Below are positions 22,717 to 34,100 of a stretch of DNA of 64,000 nucleotides, piece after piece; the first letter of the stretch is position 1; every line of letters begins with the position of its first letter. The DNA is taken from NCBI GenBank assembly GCA_030998015.1, contig JARWMV010000018.1:186001-250000 (forward strand). The letters run 5' to 3'. A program made the position numbers and the translations under genes. Source of the DNA: Ceratorhiza oryzae-sativae. Lineage: Eukaryota > Basidiomycota > Agaricomycetes > Cantharellales > Ceratobasidiaceae. The notes beneath the pieces were generated by a model. It did no database searches, was not told the DNA's origin, and saw only the letters and a list, made by a program, of their open reading frames with translations.

Positions 22717-25136
22717 TCATGTAGTACACTGGTGGATGAGTACCTCAACATAGTACTTCCCAAATCTTTCATGCAAAACACCTTCTAGATTGCTTGAATC
22801 AAGCAGCCAGGACCTGCCGCACTGAGAGCAATGCACAGTCAATTTGAGATCTTTGATCCTCATCAGATTTTGGCTGTTGTGTTTCACCAGCCAAGACTTT
22901 TCCCTTGTAGAAGTACCTGAAGGATTGCAGAGACAGGTGGATTGGATTGGTGGCAATTGCTTGCCAAGTGGTCGATGCTTGAAATCGCAAGCTAGAAACA
23001 TTTTGACTGGGTTTTGACTTGTGAACACAGCAAGATTTGATCGATTGAATAACTCATTGTTGTGGAGCCAACTGTCTAGAATTGGCTCAGATTGTCTACC
23101 CTTGCCAGGATAAAGCGCAACAAGAGAATCCATCAGGAACAACGCCCAGCTCTTTGTTTGATACCTTGCAAGGCTCATGCTGACAATCATGATGTCAAAG
23201 GTTGCCTGGCTGCAGATGTGGTGAGTCCATGATGCAACTAGAGAAAATGAGAGTGGAATGCACCTTTGGAATACACTATCCAATGACTGAGCTTGTTGGA
23301 AGTCCTGTGGCCCATCACTCATGGAGATCAACACAATCTGGGCTTTGATGCTGCACTTTGCAAGTATCTTCATTGGAGGAATGGAATGGTTCATGTGCTA
23401 TGGTCATATGAACACCACCCTTGATCACTCCTTGGGCTCAATTGGCTTACCTGGGCCAATTTCTGTGCAGGTGATATTCCAAGGTCCAGCACTGTGCCCA
23501 GTGAGACAATAGAGTCCATGAGGTGTACAGTAAGCAGATGGTAGCCACTCCTGAATAGCACCCAATAGGGGATGTAAACAAGAGGCACTGAAGGCTCCGG
23601 TGCCTTCACTCACCATGCAGGCACCAGCAGGGATAGGTCACTCATGCCAGATAGGATTACTGTGTAGCAGCGGCACTGAAGGTTGTCAGCCTTGATGCTT
23701 GACTTGGCTGTCCAGTACACACCTCCCATGCATATTGTTCAGCAAGTTCAATGAAAGCCAAAGCCATACTCTCTGCCCGACCTTGAGCTGCCCCAGAATG
23801 GCATATAAGAACCATGATTGATTTGTGCTGCTGTCGCACAGAGCTTGAAGATGCTGAAATTTTACTGGGTTCCACAAGTGTCCCTGGCAGCTTTGCCTGC
23901 GTGGAACTGGAAAGCATTTGGTAAACTATCCGTGTTACCTGCAGGGTACGTTGGGTTAGCAGCTGGTCACAGTATGCACAGTGGAATAGGCATGGCTATA
24001 CCTCTGGCCCCATCTTTCGGCTGCTGCATATCAGATTCATCTAGTGATGCTTGCGGTCATGCAGGAATATTATGCATGGGTTGGGAGTCACCTACTGGTG
24101 TCAAAACCCTGCACGCCTCTGCAGCCCAGGTGTTTATATCACCTTCTATATGCAAGTCGAAGTACCTTGCCCATCGTTTCTGTAGGCGGCTCCCTTGTCC
24201 AATGTATATGACAGCACCCTGATGAGAATGAACTTTGCCAGCTAATGACTGAACTAAGCGTGCAACCCCATCAGTTGCAAGGGATGTCCCAATGACCAGC
24301 AACAGTTCCGCTCTACCATCTTGTATTTGCTGTTGTTGAAATGTTTGTGTTTTGCTGTCATGATCCCGTGAATCCTGGTTCCAAACCACGTCTGGCAAGA
24401 GTATCCCAGGTGGGCGATCTCGGAAGTTCCATCTGCACTGCCGTGTTGCTGCACTTGCTGAGAAGGGATCAAGCCATGCCATTGCATGCAATTACACAAT
24501 CACACTCACCTTGCTCCAGGCAGTCTTGCCGGAAGCATGACGCAATCCCATCTCTCAGCAGCTGGTCATCAACAACTCGAGCATCCCCCTCAGGAGGTCG
24601 CCCACACCGATTGCATTTCAGCTCGTTCCGGCCATGCAACTCAATGACGCACTCTGTCAAATCTGGCTCCCCTCGCTGCAGTATTCCATCTATGTTCAGG
24701 GTATAGCATCGAGCAAGCCGCTGGTGCGAAAAGAGCAGCTGAATGTACAGATGACCTTGAGTGGGGGGTGCATCTCGCGCCATGATCCTCATCTTTGCCA
24801 ACATGCGCCCGACTGGTGCAAGGGTCTCTGGTCTACTGAGATTGTGTATGTCAAACAGATCCTTTGCAGCCACCGCCGCCCCAAGTTCTGGTGGCTGGCA
24901 ATTATATAGGCCTTCTTTGGACCGGTAATCCTGTGGTTGAAGCATCAGTTTTGTGCAAAGGACAATACACTGGTGCTCACTGGGATGCCGGCCCCTGTGG
25001 ATATCCCAGCGCCACACACCACAGTGACCTTCTTAGCATGGCCAATCACAGCTTGAATCTGTTTATACGCCTCCTGATGAGTATCATCGTTCAGTTGTAG
25101 AACTGGGATTGACTGGTGTTGTGTGGGGTGGTCCAT
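22717..25136 (-). CDS. Type I sirtuin-family protein copy 4 (most complete Sir2)
   Basis: ATG 25136 opens a Sir2 catalytic region with all landmarks: KVTVVCGAGISTGAGIP then, across a phase-0 intron, DYRSKEGLY (24950); TLNIDGIL (24700); ELHGRNELKCNRC with the catalytic His and a second Cys pair (24530-24620); LLPDVVWNQDSRD (24400); LVIGTSLATDGVARLV (24270). The exon after CLEQ joins in frame with a good acceptor (TTCTCAG). A Q/S-rich linker follows, then the family middle module (SIMVLICHSG at 23820; QIVLISMSDGP at 23330) and the C-terminal module (HRPLGKQLP, CLC, W, CSQC at 22810-22980), ending at 22717. The domain order Sir2 / middle / RPLG zinc module is the type I plan. Activity is likely NAD-dependent deacylation or NAD hydrolysis. 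The linker exon borders (24.1-23.9 kb) are uncertain. No CACGTG was seen upstream. Confidence 0.72.
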
Positions 25137-25139
25137 GTC

Positions 25140-25990
25140 TCTGACACTGTTGGAGCGATGCAGAATTCAGTTGGTTCATGTACGAACTGATGTCCACTGC
25201 TGGTTTGTAATTCAACATGAAACAAGCAACAGGGCTTTGCTGTGATGTACGTTACAACCAGCAACATGTGGAACATCCAGGTGTTAACCCCTGACATGAC
25301 TGACAGGTATCCCATGCTCCTAGCCACCGAAGTTCAAAATTTCTACGCCAGAGAGGCACACAATCACTGAATACCAGCCTAGTGCCAGCCTAGTCCATGA
25401 TCAGATTTCGGTCTGCATGGTCAGCAGAGTAGCCACTGCCTTGGACAAAGGGGCAATAATCAGTGTATAGCAACAGAAGCATGTGGCACTGGCAGTGCTT
25501 GGGGCTTCTAGTGCTGGTTTATGATTCATCTCACCAACATTACATATACCCCACCTTTGTGCAATATGCACCCACAACTCTCCGGGCGTCAATTGATCAA
25601 CACAAAGGACTTAAGGCAATGTGGAACATGGTAGATGGCATATATTTATAGCTAGGTGCCTGAGAGGATAACCAAGGGCGAGGGAACAAGCCTTATGCTG
25701 GCCGGGCGCTGATGCACCAATGGTCACACAGTCCTGTGGTTTCCATCTCAACATTCTCAATGTCGTGGAAACCCGCTGCCGGGATAATGTCAGTAACTTA
25801 GCACAGTGATCGGCACTACACCATAATGAGGAAGACCGCTGTCCGGTGAAGCAGCTCCCGGTGGTGTTCGGGGTCACACTCCAGCGACCATACCAATTTT
25901 GTTGGAGGTAGATACTGTGGGGCCAGGCATGCAGAGCTTGCAGCAAATAGAGAAATGAAACAAGGTTGCTCGTGAGCAGGGGAGCCCTGT
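25140..25990. other. Intergenic between divergent sirtuin copy 4 and family C copy 1
   Basis: No gene recognised. It would hold the promoters of both flanking genes. Confidence 0.4.
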
Positions 25991-26010
25991 TCTCCCTAAC
26001 CTGACCTGAA
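25991..26010 (+). promoter_or_regulatory. 20-bp element conserved upstream of both family C copies
   Basis: TCTCCCTAACCTGACCTGAA lies 61 bp before the ATG of family C copy 1. The identical 20-mer lies 52 bp before the ATG of copy 2 (50180-50199, minus), while the surrounding upstream sequence has diverged. The 14-mer CTCCCTAACCTGAC also repeats throughout the minisatellite at 17-19.3 kb. Confidence 0.55.
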
Positions 26011-26070
26011 GTGTCAGCACATCTCAGACTTTTTTTGACCACCCTTCTTCGCTCTCTCGCCTTATCGAAC

Positions 26071-28885
26071 ATGGAAGGCGAGCTTGGTATGCAGCACGAT
26101 CTCCGCAAAGCAATTGACAAGAATTTGCCTGTTCCTACTGCCTGCTCCTTGGCGGAGTGGTCTGAAGAATGGTTGAGAATGGACAAATTTAATGACCGCG
26201 AGGCTCGTGATCGGTTCGCACTTACTGGGCATTATGTTCAAACATCTACTGGCGCACCGACACGCTCACAGATCACGTTTGAGGGTGATCGGATTCAACC
26301 AGACATCCAGCCCACAATGCTGAACGACGTAGACTCTGTCATTGGTATTGCACACGACCGCCTGCCATTCATGGCCAATGTGGACCTCAAATATTTTATG
26401 CTCCAGGACCATCGACAGACACTCAATTCCCCACTCCATATACCACCCATTGAAATTGACGATCAGTATGGTACCTTGGTGAGTAATATCTAGTGACTGG
26501 CACATAGAGCCAATCTCACCAAGTCAAAGAGTGTGCATCCTCACAAGGTGCCAAACGCTCGCTTTTTAGAAGGAGACAATCACCTGCAGGTCCGAATTGC
26601 ATTCCCCAGGCTGAAACGGGACACTGCAACATCAAACACCCTGACCAAGTTTGAACATGAACAATTCTATGACCTGGCTGCTGGCCCAGCAGGTGCAGCA
26701 GAAGTTCCATTGCAGCTGTCCGGCGTCTGGCCGCCAACCTGGGGCAACGAAAAATTCAGAGCTGAGGATGAACGGAATACACGAGAGGCTGGCGAGGAAG
26801 GAACAACGGCCCGAGGCAAACGCCTTCAACAGACTGAGTGGATTATTCATTCACAGTATATAAACCCGTGGATCTGCCGGATACGTGAACTAGTCGACGC
26901 ACTACCGGAACTTGAGTGGGCGCACTCGTTTTTCTTCATCATTCAGATGCGAGGACTCAAAACAATCTCCAAGAGCATGCATTCTCCTCCTGAAGTGGCC
27001 CCGATGCTGGATGGTAAGTCAAGGTCAACCTTCAGTCCCTGGGGATGTTGAATGTGTTAACTCTCCTACCACATTCACAGGGGAAGAGGGTTGTTTGGAC
27101 CCTGAGAGCCCACGAGTTATAGCAGTGGAGACCATCCTGAAGGTCTTTGATACAAATGAGTTTGCCCATGACCATTGGTTTCTGGATATTGGTATGAATA
27201 TCCGAATTCCATGCCCTGAAGGCGGGTCCTTGTGTCCTTTGCCTGCCGTCGCTGCTCATGCGGCAATCCTATCTCACCTGCTTGGACTGGATATTGATAC
27301 CTGCACTGAGTGGGTGGAGCAGGGTGGCCACCACTACCAGAGGGATGAGCTTGCTGGTTTGAAAGCACTGGCTGGCTTCCGTTTCCAAGTTCCAAGCGAC
27401 CTGGACCTTGGCATATACTATATCCAACTTTATACTAGTGATAAGGTTTTGGTCTATAACCTCAATATGCCACATCATTCGAAACGGGTAACAAGTTGGC
27501 AAGCCCTTGAAGCATTTGACAAGTGGCGAGAATATCACTTTCAGCCTCTCTTGAAAGTCTTCCAGGACGCAGCTAGATCGCACGAGATGTACTTGCGGCT
27601 GGAAGTACGGGTCGAGTACCATCAATACCCTTTTGCACTTCTCCGAATTCCCAACAACCTGCTCGCCTCATGGATGTATGCTGTTGAGCCCCATGTGTTT
27701 TGGTAAGCATGTTCTCTATTGCGTTCACCCACCAGCTGATGATTTAGAAGGGGTTGGAAATACCGGCGTCTGACTTCGATTTATTCTGTGTTGCGCCGTT
27801 GGATCGATGCAAGGTCATCAGTTACTCTGGAGAGCATACCCCAACATATGTCTCTCTTTGTTTCTCTCATCTGGATGGCAAATGGTCTTGTCAATCGGCC
27901 AGACGAGGGCGGCACATGGAATGAGGTACGCGATGCATCCAGTGTGCATGCCATCAACAGGAACGGATCCCTTGTTCCCATTTGGCCACTCAGGGCGCAC
28001 TTCCTGCATTCACTCAAGTTCAAACAGGGCAAGCCGCCAAGCATGTCTGGCAATCGAACAATATCGATGAAAACACTGCTTTACGTTTGTTCCCAGAAAC
28101 TCCCAGCAATCACCGAAAGTGGACTCCATGACATGATTGTTAACCACACCACCCAGGAGCCTGATGATATGCAAGTCGATGCTCCAGTCGCAGACTTGCA
28201 GCAGGCACGCCTAACTTACCACAAAACCGGTACGAACAAGAAGGCACGTGTTGCAACTCGCAGTCGAATACGGCTACCCAACCTCTTCACGGAGACACTT
28301 CCAGCTCTCCCACAAGATGACAAGGATGAATCGGAGTCTGAGGACTATGAGGAGCGCTCACAGGGGACTACGCTCAGTCAGCTGGTGACCGATGTGCTGT
28401 GTGATCTGCCGATTCAGATCTTTGAAAAGGCGCCAGTGGCCAAGGGTGGCCTCGCTTGGTGCACGATACCACGTGGATCAGCAGACGTCAAGCCAGATGC
28501 TTTCCAGAATATGGAGTTTCTCGCATTGGCTTTTCCTTCCCGCATTGTGTTCCCCGTTGATGGTAAACGTTGGGAGGAGACCGTTGCAGCTCTCCTCCCT
28601 ACCATCACTGAGTCAAAGAAGGATTCGACTGGTGGGGAGCAGGGTCTGCACTGTCTTGCAGCTCGTGCTGACTTTGTGTCCATCCAAAGGAAGGTCCCAA
28701 CTGACTCTCAAGCAAAGGTTGTCCAGGTTGCCAGGGATTATGTTGATGAGAAATGGGTCTGGCTACCCTATGGCAAACCTAAAACACGCATTTGGGCCAC
28801 AGGAAAGGCTGCGGTGAGAGGTTCATCTGCATTTGGGCCATTTGAAGGAGGGCCGTGGATTGTTCTGAATCCCAATACTACTTAA
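26071..28885 (+). CDS. Family C copy 1: large conserved protein of unknown function
   Basis: Four exons from ATG 26071 (MEGELGMQHDLRKAI) splice cleanly: donor TTG-GTGAGT, then ACAAG-GTGCCAAACG; donor GAT-GTAAGTC, then CACAG-GGGAAG; donor TG-GTAAGC, then TTTAG-AAGGGG. The product is about 890 residues. Landmarks shared with copy 2 are LPFM.N..L.YFML (26370), WAHSFFFIIQMRGLK (26930), FLDIGMNI (27180), YIQLYTSDK (27420), RPDEGGTWNEVRDASSV (27900) and a C terminus GGPWIVLNP. An acidic, low-complexity segment (DDKDESESEDYEERS) lies in the last exon. I recognise no family, and no transmembrane helix or signal peptide is apparent. The intact frame alongside a decayed sister copy suggests selection or recent duplication. 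Confidence 0.75.
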
Positions 28886-28889
28886 CACT

Positions 28890-29559
28890 TGATATGTCTT
28901 ATTTTATACCTGTAATCTCCTGCTCTTTATATCTTCTTCAAGTAGTTTTATCACAAATTTGTTGGTGTATAAACCTTCTTCAATACCTGGATTGCACCAT
29001 GCGCTCTGTTGGTACACATTGGTAAAGCCTTTCAATAATCTCTCACAGAGACACATGAATTAATTGGGTCACCAATCACTGTTTGGAAGCCAAATTCTGT
29101 TCGGCCACATTGCTGAGGGGTGCTCACTGGTGTCTGAGCAGGTGAGCTGATTGGCCCTGCAGGCTGGTGCAAGCCACAGGCCATATTTCCAGAACCATCA
29201 AAGCATAGAACCTCATCTCAGCCTATGCGTTTCATGTCAGGCCACCCTCCCCAAGAGATTTTGGAGTGCTTGAGATGCACTGCTTTGTAAAATGTCCAGT
29301 TATATGGAACAATTCTCATGCTCACTGCTGGTAGGCCTTACATTCAACTTCTCCCATATGCAGCAAGCCAATGTAAATTTCCGGCATCTCCAATGACACT
29401 GGGGATTCAGGTTGATTGGTACTCACCGTTAGTTTGAACAGTTCTCGCCAGATCACATGATGCCCCAACTGAATGCCAGTTATCCTTTTTGACATTAATA
29501 GCCAATGCTTAAGCGCTGCCCCTCCATGCTTCCCGAGAGTGGGGTTGGCTGACCCACTG
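28890..29559. other. Intergenic, nothing recognised
   Basis: Region between family C copy 1 and the compact hAT element. AT-rich downstream of the stop, and probably contains the 3' UTR. Confidence 0.4.
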
Positions 29560-29567
29560 GTCGCGAC

Positions 29568-30744
29568 TAGGGATTAAAATGGATAGCGAGAAGTTGGATG
29601 AGCCTGGGTAATTACCCACGGGAAACTACTCGGAGAGCCTTGGCTGGTGCCGGAAACCGAATGGAATATATGACGCGGGTATGCTAGGCGTGGGAGCAAA
29701 CCTGGGTGAGCACACGGGTGCCAAGCGCTGGGATTATGAGCGGCACTCGCTGTTTGTACATTTTACAGTAAAAAGTATATTTTCAACTGAGCAGCAATGA
29801 TGTCCTATATGCGCGTCATATGCTCGCCAGAAAAATAGCGCATAATTTTCTTGACTCACCAGTGTATTTTGTGTGTATAAAAGCACAAGCGGGGAGCATT
29901 CAAAGTCATCGACATCTTTTCGACATGTCTACGACTGAACCCCACTCTGAACTGCCCTCTGTTACCCATTCTGCTCCAGACGAGCCTGTTCGTCGGCGTC
30001 TGAAGCGTTGTAAAGGTCTCAGCGCAATGAGCAATGCTGAAGTCTGGGACAAAACCGACTCAAACATCTCAGGTACATCTTTCATCCATCGATGCTTGAT
30101 GGCTTTAGTGCTGAGCCTTTTATTTTTAGGGCAGTATTTGGACCCAGCGCCACACTTCGACCTCGTCGCCGCCAATCCATCTTGAATGCGACTCAATCCA
30201 GGAGTATCTTGAGACTCCGGTTGCATCCTCTTACGTCATCTCACAATACGGCGGGGTGCTTTCTTACTGGGACTCCAAGCTGGAGTGTCGCCCTTATGTT
30301 GCCTGCCTGGCTCTGGATCTATTGACTGTACCCGGTAAGTTCATTTGCACTCTCTGGTTAAGTATCCTAGAAATGACATGCACCTCAGCTTCGTCGGTTG
30401 ACGCTGAGCATGCGTTCTTGGGGGGTCTGTTGATGATGAACCACCTCCAGCGCCGTATGTCATCGCGCATATTCCGAGCTCAGATGGCCGTTGGATCATG
30501 GTATGGCACCCCCTTGCTCCCAGAGCTTGACAACGTCGCCCAAATTATTGAGTCTCACATGTAAATAAAAAAATATATTTTGTCGAAATACAAGTATGGT
30601 CTTCCTGGATGACACCCGTGTTTATCACCCACGCAGAGAGTCTTCTGGGTAGTTGGTGGCTGTGCGAACCAGGCTGCACCCGACCCGTCTTTGCACCCAT
30701 GGGATTACCCACGTGGCAACCCAGGCCACCCGTTTTGATCCCTA
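29568..30744. mobile_element. Compact hAT element with exact 8-bp target duplication
   Basis: Terminal inverted repeats TAGGGATTAAAATGG (29568) and CCGTTTTGATCCCTA (ending 30744) match at 13 of 15 positions. They are flanked by a perfect 8-bp direct repeat GTCGCGAC (29560-29567 and 30745-30752), the hallmark of hAT insertion. Subterminal GGGTAATTACCC / GGGATTACCCACG motifs occur at both ends. Total length is 1177 bp. It inserted between family C copy 1 and the SNF2 gene. Confidence 0.9.
29925..30564 (+). CDS. Short hAT transposase-derived protein
   Basis: Inside the compact hAT element, ATG 29925 opens MSTTEPHSELPSVTHSAPDE and, through introns near 30075-30130 and 30335-30387, leads to YGGVLSYWDSKL (about 30250) and LLTVP/ASSVDAEHAFLGG (about 30320-30420), the hAT C-terminal dimerisation block. 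The region upstream is far too short for the RNase H-like catalytic core, so the protein could only bind or dimerise. Exon order near 30130-30230 is uncertain because stops interrupt some frames. It may be a decayed transposase, or a truncated protein that modulates an autonomous relative. Confidence 0.5.
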
Positions 30745-30752
30745 GTCGCGAC

Positions 30753-31190
30753 TGATCACCTTACTGCTCCCGCATTGCAAATTAGAACTCTTGCGGTTCT
30801 CGGGGTCCTTGCTGCCATGCAGATTTCGTGTTTCATCTAGCCTGCACCCAGGATGGTATTTGATTGAGTGATTGCGGGTCCCTGAGTGTCCGGCATCGGC
30901 GCCAAGATGCAAAAATGATGGACGAGTGAAGGCAGCCACTACACCACTTTGAAGTTAGGACAAAGCACACGCCTATTCTCCTAGGTTACTGAGTGCAAAC
31001 CAACAGGATGTACCAAACATGGGGGACAATCAGCTGATCGGACCGACCGCCATTCAATATGATTGAACACAACAAGCGGGCTATGCTCAACCTCTTCCCA
31101 AATTCAACAACCACGTAACATTGACTTTTCCATCACAGTAAGCTCCAGCCGTTGGCAAGAATTGGGTGTTCTGACTGTGGTGTAAAGCTC
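30753..31190. other. Intergenic upstream of the SNF2 gene
   Basis: No gene recognised. It should contain the promoter of the gene starting at 31196. Confidence 0.4.
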
Positions 31191-31195
31191 TCAGC

Positions 31196-34100
31196 ATGCC
31201 TTTGGGTCCTTTAGCTCGCTGCCTCCTACCCATGTTGGCAAGAGTTCCCTTGGATTCCGCTGATCCATTCCTGCATGAGCCATTCACGTTCCCCGTATTC
31301 AGAGTGAATATGCTTCTTGCCCCGGTAGCAGGGAACGATATGAGCGACATGTTTGAAGAGGAGGTAATCGACGTTGAGCAGGATACCCCAGTTGGAGAAT
31401 TAGTTGAGCTCGGAGCTGGCTTTGCGCTAAACTCAGCTGCTCGGGGTGCGTTTGGGAAGGAGAACAACGAAATTACGGAGGGACTCCTGCTGCTGGCCAA
31501 TTCATTTTATTGTGCATTGTGGGTCAAGGTCAAGCAGTACCGTGAACTTGGGCACAATACCTCCTATGCCTTGGCGCGAGTCGACCTCTTGTCTGCGAAA
31601 GCAGCACGCACAAACACTGGAAAGGATGGTGGCTGGAACGACTACCGGAAACTGCTTCTCATATTGCTCAACCGGCCGGGTGGAATTATTGACCAAGTGA
31701 CGGATGTCATGAGAGCGCACCGTGCGATTCCTACAGAGCGGTGGATAGATGCGCAGCACGAAAACAGAGTGAGCAGTGCTGTGGAAATGCAACTTGATCT
31801 GTTGATCTCATTCACGTCTTGCGCTGTAGCGGAGGGTGGATGGGCCTCCTTTGGATGAGTACGATGTGTCTGTTCCATCAGGTGGCCCATATACCAGCTC
31901 CATTGCACTGCAAAATGAGGTTGCAGAGGTTGTGTTTGGCCCAGAGGTTGTGAACGGCAATGGATCTGTTGATAGCTTATACAGAAGTGTGGTTCAGATA
32001 ATGATAGGCCGCGTATGGGAGTGTCTACACAAAAAGCTTGTACGGAGCGTCAAGCGGACCAAAGAACTCCGGGCCAGCTTGGACCAGCTGATTGATGGTT
32101 AGTATCTCGGAACTTGACCAGTCAATTTCACTCATCTTTTGGATGAACAGACGCAAAGGAACAATTGACGCTCGCCAATCTTCAAGCTGCACTCCGAAAG
32201 TTGAATGAGTGGCGAAAACACTGGAAGCTCACCTTTGACACTGAGGATCTGGAGTTTACATCTCGTGAAGAGGAACTAGCTGGGCTGTTCAAGTTGTTTG
32301 GTGCTGCTATGGAACTCCCTTCCAAAGGTGAGTTATATATGCGACTGGATTTGTATTGGAAACTGATGTGGAGGTCAGGCGGGTATAGAAACCCCAGAGC
32401 GCGTCATCCCACACTTCAGCATTCAAAGTCTTCAAAACAGAAACAGCCGTATGCAGTCTTGCCGACCGAGAGTGAGGTAGCAGAAGCCAGCGAGCATTGG
32501 GCCGACTATCTGCAGGCACTCCAAGACGAGCTACATTCTCCGATTCCGACCCGCCCAACGCGCAACCGAGTGGAGCTGTTGGAGGGGAGCGGCGATGTCG
32601 GGATGGGAGCCTATGATGGCAAGGAAGCGTCAGACATCTGGGTCACCCTGGGGCTTCCTGGCGCTACGCAATTTCCGTTTGCACACCCAGGGGATGAGAG
32701 CAAGAAGCCTGTGGAACCGATGAGACATCAGATTGCAGGGACAGCAGCGATCTTGTCTCGGGCTTTCACCAGTGTGCGAACGGAAGGCGCTTCACCCACT
32801 CTCCTGTGTGATGATGTTGGGCTTGGAAAAACCTACCAAATCATAGCGGCGTTCAAGATGATAGCGCATTGGCGTGGTTTGCAAGAGAGGAGTCCAGAGA
32901 AGCTTCTGCCTCTCCCGCCCTTCGCTGTCGGTGAGTTCAAGCTGTGATTACATAAAGGCCCCGATGTTGATGGACTCTAGAAAACCATACGCCTTACTTT
33001 GCAGGGCTGAACCATATCCCCAATCAACCATTTCTGGTTGTGGTACCTCGCACGTTATCCAGTCAATGGCTCAAGGAGATTCCAGAGTTCACCAAGCGAG
33101 GGAGCTTCCGTGTGGTGCACTTTTCGTCTGAGCAACAGAACATCGCTCGGTTTTTCTCTGACCCAAACGGTGACTATTTGAAGGCTGCTGGGGCTGCAGG
33201 CCAGCATGCAGGACGTGTGATAGTGATCGCGGATACTTCGGTGGGATGACGTTGTGGTTTGAACACAGATGCTTGATCACTGATACATGTGGGGTGGTCC
33301 AGGCAGTTGCAAAGGAGGCAACTCGATGCTTCAAAGCACCGGTCAAACTGAACACTCGAGCTGGCCAGAGGAACGTAGCCAGAGGGGATATCGACATCTT
33401 GGAACCCAGGCCAGATGTTTCACTGCGGGGTACTATTTGGGAGCAGCAATTTACGATGGTGGCCTATGACGAGTCTCACGATCTCCGCAACTCCTCGATG
33501 GTTGCTCTGTCTGCTCAGAGACTGTCGGAAAACTCTTTGATCCGGGTGGCCAGTACTGCCACGCCAATCTTCACGAGCGCAATGGTAGTGCACCCTGCAT
33601 ACATATATGATAGTGTGCAGGACAGTTGATTCTGACGTGGTTTCATCCGACAGGACATCGCTGCCCAAGGACGGATCTTGCGTCAAGTAAATCTCCTTGG
33701 CAGCGCTGGCGGGGCCCATTACGATCTCATCCTGAAAATGAAAAAGGCTCGAGAGAGGGAGTGGGAGGAAAGATCTTCTGAGCTGGTCGCCGAGGCAATC
33801 CGGAAGGAAGCACTCCAAGCTGCCCAGGAGGCGGACATATCCGACGATCTGGCCCGGCTCAAGGAGGTCACAGCTCAAGTGGAACGAAAGTACAACAGTG
33901 ACGACCAGGTGAAAATTCTGAAGAGCTCTTACATCAATGAGCTGGTGATCAAGCTTCTCAGAGAAATCATGCTCCCGCATGTGATCCACCGGACTGGAGA
34001 TTCCAAAAACCCTGACGGGAGCTCAATCTTCAATATTCACCCATACAAGTACCGCACTGTCTGGAGTCCTCTGGCTGAGCGTGAGCAAGAAGTACTGGAC

